Assembly: GCF_000380335.1 (NCBI RefSeq)
Contig: NC_021149.1
Location: forward strand, 992,001 to 1,056,000
Direction of reading: 5' to 3'
DNA length: 64,000 nt
Source: Azotobacter vinelandii CA
GTDB taxonomy: Bacteria; Pseudomonadota; Gammaproteobacteria; Pseudomonadales; Pseudomonadaceae
A model generated the notes under the pieces. The model was not told where the DNA came from and searched no databases. It worked only from the letters and a program-made list of their open reading frames with translations. This document shows, piece by piece, positions 37,247 through 45,758 of this stretch; the stretch's first letter is position 1, and every line of letters starts with the position of its first letter. Made by a program: the position numbers and the translations under genes.

Positions 37247-39865
37247 TCATTCCAGCGGCGCGAACAGCGCGGCGATATCTTCCTCTTCCATGCGCCATTC
37301 GCCCTGGATGGCGCCTTCCAGGAGGCCATGGGCCAGCTCGGCCTTGGCTTTCTGCAAGTGCTGGATCTTTTCCTCGACGCTGCCGCGGGCGATCAGCCGG
37401 TAGACGAACACCGGCTTGTCCTGGCCGATGCGGTAGGCGCGGTCGCTGGCCTGGGCTTCGGCGGCCGGGTTCCACCAGGGGTCGAAATGGATCACGGTGT
37501 CGGCGGCGGTCAGGTTCAGTCCGGCGCCGCCGGCCTTCAGGCTGATCAGGAACACCGGCACCCGGCCCGCCTGGAATTCCTCCACCGGAGTCCGCCGGTC
37601 GCGGGTGGCGCCGGTCAACTGGACGTAGGGGATCTTGCGTGCTTCCAATTCCCTGGCGATCAGTTCGAGCATGCCGGTGAACTGGGAGAACAGCAGCACG
37701 CGCCGGCCCTCGGCGGACAGTTCCTCGAGCATCGGCAGCAGCGCGCTCAGCTTGGCCGAGTCGGCGGCCTGGCAGCCGGCCACCGCCTCATCCTCGAGCA
37801 GGCGCAGGTCGCAGCACACCTGGCGCAGGCGCAGCAGGGCCTCGAGGATCAGCAACTGGCTGCGCGCCAGACCCTGGCGCTCGATCTCCGCGCGGATCTT
37901 GCTGTCCATCGCCAGGCGCAGGGTCTCGTAGCGGTCGCGCTGCGCTTCGCTCAGGTCCAGATACTGGGTGATCTCGCTCTTGGGCGGCAGTTCGGGGGCC
38001 ACCTGTTCCTTGGTCCGGCGCAGCAGGAAGGGACGCACCCGCGCCTTGAGATGGGCCAGGCGGGCGAGGTCGCCGTGCTTCTCGATGGGAAGACGATAGT
38101 TCCGCTTGAAGGCCTGCTGATCGCCGAGCCAGCCGGGCATCAGCAGGTGGAACAGCGACCAGAGTTCGCCCAGGTGGTTTTCCATGGGGGTTCCGGTCAG
38201 GCACAGGCGGTGCCGGGCGTCCAGTTCCCGCGCGGCCTGGGCGGCCTTGCTGCGCGGGTTCTTGATGTTCTGCGCCTCGTCGAGAATCAAGAGGTGATAG
38301 GACTGGCGGGCCAGAGCCTTGAGATCGCGGGAGAGCAGGGCGTAGCTGGTCAGCAGCAGGTCGGCGTCGCCCATTTCTCCGAACAGGGCGCTGCGCCTGG
38401 GCCCGTGCAGGGCCAGCACGCGCAGGTCGGGGGCGAAGCGCGCGGCCTCGTCCTGCCAGTTGGGGATCAGGCTGGTGGGCATGACGATCAGCGCCGGCGC
38501 GCTCAGGCGCCCGGCTTCCTTTTCCAGCAGGATGTGCGCCAGGGTCTGCAGGGTCTTGCCCAGACCCATGTCGTCGGCCAGCACGCCGCCGACCCGCAGT
38601 TCACGCAGCGCCTGCAGCCAGGCCAGGCCCTGCAACTGATAGGGGCGCAACTCGGCGCGCAGGCCGGCGGGAGCGGCGATCGGCTGTTGTGGCAGGTCGC
38701 GCAGGCGACGGGCGAAGTCGCGCAGCGTCTCGCCGCCTTGCCAGTGCAGCGGCAGTTCCGCCTCGAGGGCGGCCAGCCGGGCCGCGTCGGGACGCGCCAG
38801 GCGCAGGCGCTGCGGGGCTTCGTCAGGCCTCTGGAAGAACAATTCGCCGAGACTGGCCAGAAGCGGCCGGAGGCGGCCGAAGGGCAGGGCGACGCGCTGG
38901 GTGACGCCCGGCGTGCGTGACACCGGTACCAGCAGCAGTTCGTCGTCGGCGCGCCTGGCCAGGGCTTCCGGGGTCAGCAGCCAGGGACTGTGGCGGATGG
39001 CGTGGAGCAGGATCGGCAGCAGGCTGAGGCGCTGGCCCTGCACCTCGATACCCATTTCCAGATCGAACCAGTCCTGCCCTGCGGCCGGCTCCAGGTGCAG
39101 ATACCAGTCGTCGATATCCAGCAGGTTGTAATGGAAGTCCGGGCGCATCTCGATATGCCAACCCTGTTCGCGCAGCCGCGGCAGGTCGTGGCGCACCCAG
39201 CGCAGCCAGCTTTCGTCGTCGAGCAGTTCGAGGAGTTCGCCGACCGTTTCCGGCAGGGCCTCGCTCTTGCGCAGGGCGATGTGGAAGCCCTGTGCGGCGA
39301 GCGTCCGCCGGTGGCGCGCCTCGCTCTCGGAATGACGGCGGATACGCAGGATTTCCGTGGCGCCGGGTACCAGCAGATCCTTCGCCGGCTTGCCGAAGGC
39401 CAGTTGGTCGCCATAGCGGAAGGCCAGCGCCGCGCGATGCTGGAGCTGTTCCACCATGCGCCCCTTGCGGGTGTCGTAGTGCAGTCGTACGTGGCTGCCC
39501 AGGGTCAATTGGGGGGCTGGCTCGAGGTCGTCGATCCGCCGCTCGGGCAACACCGCCTTCGGCTCGGCGGGCGGCGACTGGCGCTGCAGGGTGAGCAGGG
39601 CCGCCACCACATGCTTGCAGTTGTGTCCCACCGGACAACTGCAACGGCCGTCGATGCGCCAGCCGTCGGCCCGCGACTGCAGGCGGATGTGCTGCCGGTA
39701 GCGGCGGGTCACCGAGCCTCGGCAACTGGCGTCGATTTCGTCCGGGGCGACCTGCAGCAGGGTGCAGCGTCCCTGGCTGGCGTAATCCTGGCCGCGCTGC
39801 AGGGTGCCGGGGTCGAACTGGTCGCGCCAGTCTTCCAGGCGCATCCGGAGGAAATCGGGCTGCAT
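37247..39865 (-). CDS. SNF2-family DEAD/DEAH helicase with SWIM zinc finger
   Basis: Large ATP-dependent nucleic-acid translocase of 872 residues. A SWIM zinc-binding motif ([11 protein letters not shown], about 75-85) comes first. The SNF2 ATPase core follows, with Walker A in [14 protein letters not shown] (about 432-445), motif [12 protein letters not shown], and the helicase C-domain with [10 protein letters not shown] and motif [12 protein letters not shown]. Bacterial relatives remodel transcription or DNA-protein complexes, but this clade has no settled role. It is monocistronic, with the IS inserted 128 bp upstream of its start. Confidence 0.88.
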   Translation of the reverse strand: MQPDFLRMRLEDWRDQFDPGTLQRGQDYASQGRCTLLQVAPDEIDASCRGSVTRRYRQHIRLQSRADGWRIDGRCSCPVGHNCKHVVAALLTLQRQSPPAEPKAVLPERRIDDLEPAPQLTLGSHVRLHYDTRKGRMVEQLQHRAALAFRYGDQLAFGKPAKDLLVPGATEILRIRRHSESEARHRRTLAAQGFHIALRKSEALPETVGELLELLDDESWLRWVRHDLPRLREQGWHIEMRPDFHYNLLDIDDWYLHLEPAAGQDWFDLEMGIEVQGQRLSLLPILLHAIRHSPWLLTPEALARRADDELLLVPVSRTPGVTQRVALPFGRLRPLLASLGELFFQRPDEAPQRLRLARPDAARLAALEAELPLHWQGGETLRDFARRLRDLPQQPIAAPAGLRAELRPYQLQGLAWLQALRELRVGGVLADDMGLGKTLQTLAHILLEKEAGRLSAPALIVMPTSLIPNWQDEAARFAPDLRVLALHGPRRSALFGEMGDADLLLTSYALLSRDLKALARQSYHLLILDEAQNIKNPRSKAAQAARELDARHRLCLTGTPMENHLGELWSLFHLLMPGWLGDQQAFKRNYRLPIEKHGDLARLAHLKARVRPFLLRRTKEQVAPELPPKSEITQYLDLSEAQRDRYETLRLAMDSKIRAEIERQGLARSQLLILEALLRLRQVCCDLRLLEDEAVAGCQAADSAKLSALLPMLEELSAEGRRVLLFSQFTGMLELIARELEARKIPYVQLTGATRDRRTPVEEFQAGRVPVFLISLKAGGAGLNLTAADTVIHFDPWWNPAAEAQASDRAYRIGQDKPVFVYRLIARGSVEEKIQHLQKAKAELAHGLLEGAIQGEWRMEEEDIAALFAPLE

Positions 39866-39993
39866 CAGCGACCCTGCCGTGGCGGATGCTGCGGGGGAGG
39901 GAGGAGATTGTTCATGGGCACTGGGAAATCGATGGAAACCGCCGATTCTCTCACAGCGACGCGCATCGGGCAGCCTTGTCGGCCATTCGGCTA

Positions 39994-40820
39994 GGGTCTG
40001 TTAACTCTATTTACTAGAATGCAGCAAAACAGTGTTGAGACCGAGTGCCATGCAACTGACCGCCGAGCAATTCAAACAAATCGAAGGCTTGTTGCCGCGC
40101 CAACGCGGCAATGTACGCCTGGGCAACCTGCAAGTACTCAACGCCATCCTGTATGTGGCAGCCAACGGCTGCAAATGGCGCGCGCTGCCCGAACGCTATG
40201 GCAACTGGCACACCGTCTACACCCGCATGATGCGCTGGAGCAAAGCCGGCGTGCTCGATCGTGTTTTCGAACAGTTGCAGCGCCAGCGACTTATGCAGAT
40301 ACGCATCGAGGCCATCAGCCTCGACTCCAGTATCGTGAAGGTGCATCCGGATGGTACGGGCGCGCGAAAAAAAACGGTCCTCAAGCCCTCGGTCGCAGCC
40401 GCGGCGGCTGGAGCACCAAACTGCATCTGGTTGCCGCGGATGATCGCAATGTCGTGACCTGGAGCCTGACGGCGGGGCAGGCTGGCGATGCCCCCGAAGG
40501 CAGGCGCTTGATTCAGGCGTTGGGACCTCACCACGGGCTCGTGGCTCTGTTGATGGACAGTGCATACCAAGACAATGCCACGCGCGAGCTGGCTTGCGGC
40601 CTGGGTTTCGTGCCGGTGGTGCCACCCAACCCCCGGCGGCGCCAGCCGTGGGAGTATGACAAACCGCTCTATCGCCGACGCAACGGTATCGAGCGGCTGT
40701 TTCGACGACTCAAGGCCTGGCGCCGCGTGTTCACGCGCTACGACAAGCTTGACCTCATGTACGCCGCCTTCGTCACTGTGGCTCTTATCGCTGAGGCCCT
40801 ACGGTAGTGTTAACAGGCCC
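39994..40820 (+). mobile_element. IS5-family insertion sequence (IS427-like group)
   Basis: 827 bp bounded by GGGTCTGTTAAC and GTTAACAGGCCC inverted ends, flanked on each side by TA, which fits the short TA target duplication of this group. It carries one transposase split over two frames. The right end touches the GGGCAATCGCATGAA repeat motif that begins at 40823. The ends match those of the miniature element at 59250-59516. Confidence 0.88.
40050..40807 (+). CDS. IS5-family transposase made by -1 programmed frameshift
   Basis: The first frame (40050-40457) starts MQLTAEQFKQIEGLLPRQRG and contains the DUF4096-like N-domain and the first catalytic aspartate region (ISLDSSIVKVHPDG). At a run of eight A (40367-40374) a shift to the -1 frame joins AKKNGPQALGRSRGGWSTKL and the rest of the DDE domain (LLMDSAYQDNATREL, RRRNGIERLFRRLKAWRRV), ending at 40807. 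The fused product is about 252 residues. Both halves look intact, so the element may be active. Confidence 0.85.
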
Positions 40821-40822
40821 TA

Positions 40823-40923
40823 GGGCAATCGCATGAAATGCCCGCCCGATACTGGACTGGAAAGATTGTGTGTCGGAGCGTTCCAGCCCGGCTTCCCCTT
40901 TCGAAGCTTCATGCGATTGCTCC
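40823..40923. repeat. Short relative of the fold-back element
   Basis: About 100 bp starting with the 50-bp motif (GGGCAATCGCATGAAATGCC through GACTGGAAAGATTGTGTG) and ending with an inverted version of its tip (TTCATGCGATTGCTCC). It looks like a minimal element with the same ends, directly left of copy B and directly right of the IS. Confidence 0.7.
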
Positions 40924-40935
40924 GCCGAATGGCCA

Positions 40936-41665
40936 GGGCAATCGCATGAAGCGCTTGCCTGATACCGGACTGGAAAGATTGTGTGCCTGGTCGTTCTGGC
41001 GTGGTCTTCAGATCCAGTGCATCGGCTGCTTGCCGAGGGGCCGGACAGTCCCTGTTTCGGCCCCCCGGCCGAGTCACTTTCTCTTTGCTCGCGCGAAAGA
41101 GAAAGTAACCAAAGAGAAAGCGCGCCCGATCATCCGGCCCCGGCTACGCCGGGGTTCCCTCGCTCCGGCGCCGCTCCGGGGGCACGTCGCGAAGGGACGT
41201 CCCTGTCCCTTCGCGACTCGCTCGGCGTCCTGCCTCGCGTCCCCCTCCGCGACACCTGTGCTCGGCCTCCTGAACGGGAGTCGGTTCCGAACTGCCTGAA
41301 AGCGCTTTTGCTCTTCTTGTGGCACGGCCTGTCAGGCAACGCCGGATGCCCCCTTCAGGAGGCCGAGCGGAGTCGTCGCGCAAGGGGATGAGCCGCAGGG
41401 ATGCGGCTCAAGGCCCGAGGGCCATGGATGGCCCTTCGGGACGTGCCCCTGGAGCGACGACGCAGGGAGGGAACCCGGAGCGAAGCGCAGGGCCGGATGA
41501 GGGGGTGGCCTTCTTTTGGGTTACTTTTTCTTGGCCAAAACAAGAAAAAGTGACTCGGCCGGGGGGCCGAAACAGGGACTGTCCGGCCCCTCGGCAAGCA
41601 GCCATGCCAAGGTTCACACAATCTTTCCAGTCCGGTATCCGGCGGGCGTTTCACGCGATTGCCCC
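40936..41665. repeat. Fold-back repeat element, copy B
   Basis: About 730 bp bounded by the 50-bp motif in inverted orientation (40936-40985 and 41615-41665). It is nearly identical to copy A across the middle, with small differences such as a 3-base deletion in the TGGCAC-CGGCCTG region. Arm hairpins lie at 41073-41109 and 41520-41554. Arms are identical over about 50 bp (GCTTGCCGAGGGGCCGGACA and onward) and then diverge in sequence while keeping hairpins. It sits in the gap between the IS and the gene beside algA. Confidence 0.85.
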
Positions 41666-41688
41666 GGCCGTCCGGAGACGGCTGCGGT

Positions 41689-42153
41689 TCAGTCGGCGAA
41701 ACGGCCGTCCAGGCGTTCGGCGTGGAATTCCAGGCTCTGTGCCCGATAGCCATGGCGTAGCGGCGGCAGGGGCAGGCAGGCGTGCCAGTCGCCGCCCGGC
41801 TGGAGGGGACCGGAAGCGCTGTAGTGCGGCATGTCGTAACGGTCTTCGTTCAATTCGACGCTATCCCCCGGGACACGGGCGCTGACCTGCCAGCGCAGCT
41901 CCAGCAGCGGCAGCCGGCTGCCGTTGTGCAGGTGCACGGCCAGCGGGCGGTCGGCGGGGCATTCGTCGGGGGCGTGGCGCAGCCGCAGCTCCAGTTGCGC
42001 GAGGTGCTGCGCGGTGCGCCGCTCCTGCCACAGGGTGCCGGCGGCGATCAGCGCCACACCGAACGCGGCGGCCAGGGAAACCGTCGCGACCTTGTCGGGA
42101 TAGCGCAGCAGCAGGCCCAGCCAGACGAGCAGAAGCAGGACACCGATCAGCAT
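41689..42153 (-). CDS. Small membrane-anchored protein of unknown function
   Basis: Protein of 154 residues with two N-terminal helices (about 2-17 and 22-41: MLIGVLLLLVWLGLLLRYP; VSLAAAFGVALIAAGTLW) and a soluble domain rich in beta-type segments (RPLAVHLHNGSRLPLLELRW, ending RAQSLEFHAERLDGRFAD). Pseudomonads have similar uncharacterised proteins, sometimes mislabelled multidrug transporter. The ATG at 42153 begins the first helix; an upstream in-frame start adds an implausible Pro-rich tail. It lies downstream of algA on the same strand but beyond a hairpin. Confidence 0.7.
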   Translation of the reverse strand: MLIGVLLLLVWLGLLLRYPDKVATVSLAAAFGVALIAAGTLWQERRTAQHLAQLELRLRHAPDECPADRPLAVHLHNGSRLPLLELRWQVSARVPGDSVELNEDRYDMPHYSASGPLQPGGDWHACLPLPPLRHGYRAQSLEFHAERLDGRFAD

Positions 42154-42312
42154 GGGCGGAGGAGGGAGATCATGGGACGGCCTCGGAGCAGGATGCCGTC
42201 GCATTCTACGGAGGAGTCCAGCCGACGGGGAATTCCTGATGCAAGGCTCCCCGGCGCGGGGCGATCAGGCGCAAGGCGCGCCTGCCGCCGGATTGCCCGG
42301 CGGCGGCAGAGG

Positions 42313-42337
42313 TCCGGACGCCGGGGCAGCGTCCGGA
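42313..42337 (-). terminator. Hairpin after algA
   Basis: A 9-bp perfect stem (TCCGGACGC / GCGTCCGGA) with a 7-nt loop, 11 bp past the algA stop codon. A second GC hairpin (CTGCCGCCGG and complement with a bulge) follows about 10 bp further on. It is the probable end of the alginate operon, without a T-run. Confidence 0.5.
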
Positions 42338-42348
42338 GCGCGCTGCGG

Positions 42349-43794
42349 TCATCCGGCCACGGAGCGGCTCTGGACGCCCTCGGTACGGCCGTAGATGTCT
42401 TCGAGCCGTTCGATGTCGTCTTCGCCCAGGTAGCTACCGGACTGCACTTCGATGATTTCCAGCGGGATCTTGCCGGGGTTGGCAAGACGGTGCACGGCGG
42501 CGACCGGGATGTAGGTGGACTGGTTCTCGGTGAGCACGAAGGTCTTCTCGTCGCAGGTCACCTGAGCGGTACCGGATACCACGATCCAGTGTTCGGCACG
42601 GTGGTGGTGCTTCTGCAGCGAGAGGCTGGCGCCCGGCTTGACGGTGATGCGCTTGACTTGGAAGCGGCTGCCCATGTCCACCGAGTCGTAGGCGCCCCAG
42701 GGACGGTAGACCTGGCAGTGGTTCAGGCTTTCCTTGCGGCCCTGGTCGTCGAGAATCTTGACCAGCTTCTTGACGTCCTGCACGCGGTCCTTGTGCACCA
42801 CCATGGTGGCGTCCTTGGTCTCCACCACCACCACGTTGTCCAGGCCGATCACGGTGACCAGCTTGCCGTTGCTGTGCACCAGGCTGTCGCGGGTATCGTG
42901 GAGGATCACGTCGCCCTTGACCACGTTGCCGTTCTCGTCCTTGTCGTGCACTTCCCAGATCGAAGCCCAGCAACCGACGTCACTCCAGCCGGCGCACAGC
43001 GGCACAGCGCAGGCGTGGCGGGTCTTCTCCATCACCGCGTAGTCGATGGAGTTGTCCGGGCAGCAGGCGAAGGTGGCCGGATCGATCTTCACCTCGTCGT
43101 CGTGCGGCTCGCTGCGCTCCAGGGTCAGCAGGCAGTTATCGTAGATGTCCGGGTCGTGCTCCTTCAGTTCCTCGAGGAAGCGGCTGGCGCGGAACAGGAA
43201 GACGCCGCTGTTCCAGAAGTAGTTGCCGGACTCGACGAATTCGCGGGCGCGGGCGAGGTCCGGTTTCTCGACGAACTGCAGGACGCGGTTGGAGCCCTCG
43301 GGCAGGGTGCCCTGCACGGCGAGATCGCACTTGATGTAGCCGTAGCCGGTTTCCGGGCTGTGCGCGGGAATGCCGAACAGTACCAGTTCACCCATCTCCG
43401 CGGCCTGGGCGGCCACCTTGAGGGCCTGCTGGAAAGCCTGCTGGTCGGCTATCACATGGTCGGCCGGGAGGATCAGCAGCAGTTCGTCGCGGCCTTCGGC
43501 GAGTAGCTTCATGGCGGTCAGCGCGATGGCCGGCGCGGTGTTGCGGCCGAAGGGTTCGAGCAGCAGCCCCTGGATGTTCAGGCCGATGGCCTCGAGCTGT
43601 TCCTTGACGATGAAGCGGTGCTCCTGGTTGCAGACCACGATGGGGCTTTGCATGCCTTCGAAGTTCAGGCGCTGCAGGGTCTGCTGGAAGAGCGTCCGCT
43701 CGCTGGTCAGGGCGAGGAACTGCTTGGGATATTGTTTGCGGGAAAGAGGCCAGAGACGCGAGCCGCTGCCGCCTGACAAGATCACCGGAATCAT
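42349..43794 (-). CDS. algA: Mannose-6-phosphate isomerase / GDP-mannose pyrophosphorylase AlgA
   Basis: Bifunctional cytosolic enzyme of 481 residues, the size of P. aeruginosa AlgA. The N-terminal nucleotidyltransferase carries GGSGSRLWPLSRKQYPKQFL (8-27) and FVEKPD. The C-terminal cupin holds the isomerase site (SLSLQKHHHRAEHWIVVSGT, near 405-425, with several metal-ligand histidines). It makes mannose-6-P and then GDP-mannose, the substrate of AlgD. It is the last gene of the alginate operon. The ATG at 43794 is preferred over an upstream in-frame start. Confidence 0.96.
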   Translation of the reverse strand: MIPVILSGGSGSRLWPLSRKQYPKQFLALTSERTLFQQTLQRLNFEGMQSPIVVCNQEHRFIVKEQLEAIGLNIQGLLLEPFGRNTAPAIALTAMKLLAEGRDELLLILPADHVIADQQAFQQALKVAAQAAEMGELVLFGIPAHSPETGYGYIKCDLAVQGTLPEGSNRVLQFVEKPDLARAREFVESGNYFWNSGVFLFRASRFLEELKEHDPDIYDNCLLTLERSEPHDDEVKIDPATFACCPDNSIDYAVMEKTRHACAVPLCAGWSDVGCWASIWEVHDKDENGNVVKGDVILHDTRDSLVHSNGKLVTVIGLDNVVVVETKDATMVVHKDRVQDVKKLVKILDDQGRKESLNHCQVYRPWGAYDSVDMGSRFQVKRITVKPGASLSLQKHHHRAEHWIVVSGTAQVTCDEKTFVLTENQSTYIPVAAVHRLANPGKIPLEIIEVQSGSYLGEDDIERLEDIYGRTEGVQSRSVAG

Positions 43795-43890
43795 GTGTCG
43801 TTCTCCTTTGATATTAGGGGTACTGCCGTTTGTTGCTGGGTCCCTGCAAGTGTTCCGCACTGGTCTTGCATGTACTGCGTGACGAGCAAC

Positions 43891-44544
43891 TCACTCCTTC
43901 ACCGGCGGTTTGACCCACACGGGATTGAGCTGGTTCGCTGTGCCCGTCACATACAGGCAGACAACTTCACCACGGGCGAGGCTGATTGGCTTGAGGTCGG
44001 CGACCTTGCGCTCGCCGTCGAACAGCGCCAGGTTGGCTTTCACCGGGTTGATTTCGCGATCGCCCCGGCCCTTGGGCTCCACGCTTTTCACCACTTCCGT
44101 CTTGCCGTCGGCCGTTTTCAGGGTCAGCGGCTTGTCGGAGAGGTTCTGTACCCGCAGCAGGGCCTTCTGCTTGCTCTTGAAGGCCGGCTCCTCGACCAGC
44201 AGAGGAGCGGCTCCGGATTGAGTCACCAAAGTGTAGTAGTGCTCGGCCGACAGGTTCACAGGCAGGTTCTGGGAACCGACGCGGGCGCTGTACTGGCCGG
44301 CTGGCAGGTATTCGAAGCCGCTGCTGGACAGCGGCGAAACGTCCTCCAGGTTGATGCTGCCGACGTTGGCGCTGACTTCCTGGTTGCTGGCGTTGTAGAG
44401 ACGCACGAAGGTCGAGCCCTTGGGCGCCACGGCTTCGTAGAGCGCCGCGTCGCCGGCGGCCTGGACGGTGGTGCCGCCGAAACCGAGCAGGAGGCCGAGT
44501 CCGAGGCCGAGGGCGATGCGGTGCTTGCGGTGCAGTCGGGTCAT
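43891..44544 (-). CDS. algF: Alginate O-acetylation protein AlgF
   Basis: Periplasmic protein of 217 residues with a signal peptide ending near 29 (TTVQA) and a beta-rich mature domain (LYEAVAPKGSTFVRLYNASN; KQKALLRVQNLSDKPLTLK). It works with AlgI, AlgJ and AlgX in acetylating mannuronate residues. It lies between algJ and algA, 35 bp from the former. Confidence 0.94.
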   Translation of the reverse strand: MTRLHRKHRIALGLGLGLLLGFGGTTVQAAGDAALYEAVAPKGSTFVRLYNASNQEVSANVGSINLEDVSPLSSSGFEYLPAGQYSARVGSQNLPVNLSAEHYYTLVTQSGAAPLLVEEPAFKSKQKALLRVQNLSDKPLTLKTADGKTEVVKSVEPKGRGDREINPVKANLALFDGERKVADLKPISLARGEVVCLYVTGTANQLNPVWVKPPVKE

Positions 44545-44579
44545 TGCAGGTACTCCTTTGCGAATCGATGGAAGGGCGT

Positions 44580-45746
44580 TCAGTGGCGTGCGCCCTGGTT
44601 GGTAGCGGTGTTGTCGGCCAACTGCTTGTCCTGGCGGCCGGCGGCCTTGAGCTGGGCGATCCAGTCGGCGTCGAACTCGCTCAGGTCATAGGCCATCGGC
44701 AGGTAACGCTCGGGGAATTCCCAGATCACCAGGCGCGGCGGGGATTTCTTGAAGTCCTCGCTCTGCAGGAACTTGAGCATCGGCAGGAGTGGCCCGCGGC
44801 CGTCCTCGGCGAAGTTCACGAGGTCGCTGCCGAGCGCCTGGCGCAGCGCGCCGGCGAAGTTCCAGCGTTCGTCGGCGCTGTAGCTGGTGCCGACCAGGGC
44901 CACCGGCACCTGGGTTTCGGCGAACAGGTCGTCCCCGGCGGGGGCGCTTTCCTCCTGCTGGCGGGTGTTGTGCTTGGCCAGTTGATCCGGCGGCGGCAGC
45001 AGTTCCTCGAACAGCGGGTCGAGCGGCAGGAAGTTGGTCAGGTCGCCCTTGTGCGGCCCGCCCGGCAGGGTTTCGGTGACGTAGACGTTGCCGCTTTCCG
45101 GGAGCACGCCGATCGGCTTGATCGTCGTGGCCAACTGGCCGGCGACCACCTGGGCGCCGTAGGGCGTCCAGTGGGTGTCGGTGCGCAGGAACACCTGGCC
45201 CCCGGCCTTGGCCTGCTGCAGCGGGCCGAGCAGGTCGGGTGCCTGGATGCCGGCATCGGCCACGATCCGGCGGAAGTTCTGGTAGAGCTGCTCGTGCAGG
45301 GACGCGGGCTGCTGCTCGCCGAAGTTCTCCGGGTACAGGCGTGCCTTGGCCGGCAGGATCGCCATCACCAGTTGCACGTTGTTCCGTGCCAGGGTTTCAC
45401 GCACGCCCTGGATCAGCGCCTGGTTGTCCGTGATGTTCTGCGAGGCGGCGGCGGTGGGCTTGAACTCCTCGTCGCTGAACAGCCACTGGTTGGCTCCGAT
45501 CACCACGCCGGGACGGCCTTCGCCGAACAGCGTGTAGTCCAGCGCCGCCCAGAGGTTGGTGCCGAGCTTCTTGATCGGGAATTCCTCGTCGTAGTGTTTC
45601 TCGAAGGCCAGGGCCAGCTTGCCGTTGAGCACCGGGGTGTTATCGGCGGTGGAGAAGCCGGCGGCGCCTTTCAGCGACCACAGGCTGAGCGCCAGCAGGG
45701 TGCCGGCGAAGGTACCGGCGTAGACCAGGTTGGTTGTTCTATTCAT
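44580..45746 (-). CDS. algJ: Alginate O-acetyltransferase AlgJ (AlgV in Azotobacter naming)
   Basis: Periplasmic-facing SGNH-like acetyl-esterase/transferase of 388 residues with an N-terminal membrane anchor (about 6-26). The triad blocks are visible: DTHWTPYGAQVVA (Asp-His) and VGTSYSADERWNFAG (Ser). It works with AlgI to move acetyl groups towards AlgX and the polymer. It sits 12 bp after algI; AlgJ and AlgX share this fold. Confidence 0.94.
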   Translation of the reverse strand: MNRTTNLVYAGTFAGTLLALSLWSLKGAAGFSTADNTPVLNGKLALAFEKHYDEEFPIKKLGTNLWAALDYTLFGEGRPGVVIGANQWLFSDEEFKPTAAASQNITDNQALIQGVRETLARNNVQLVMAILPAKARLYPENFGEQQPASLHEQLYQNFRRIVADAGIQAPDLLGPLQQAKAGGQVFLRTDTHWTPYGAQVVAGQLATTIKPIGVLPESGNVYVTETLPGGPHKGDLTNFLPLDPLFEELLPPPDQLAKHNTRQQEESAPAGDDLFAETQVPVALVGTSYSADERWNFAGALRQALGSDLVNFAEDGRGPLLPMLKFLQSEDFKKSPPRLVIWEFPERYLPMAYDLSEFDADWIAQLKAAGRQDKQLADNTATNQGARH

Positions 45747-45758
45747 GGCGGTCCCTCT

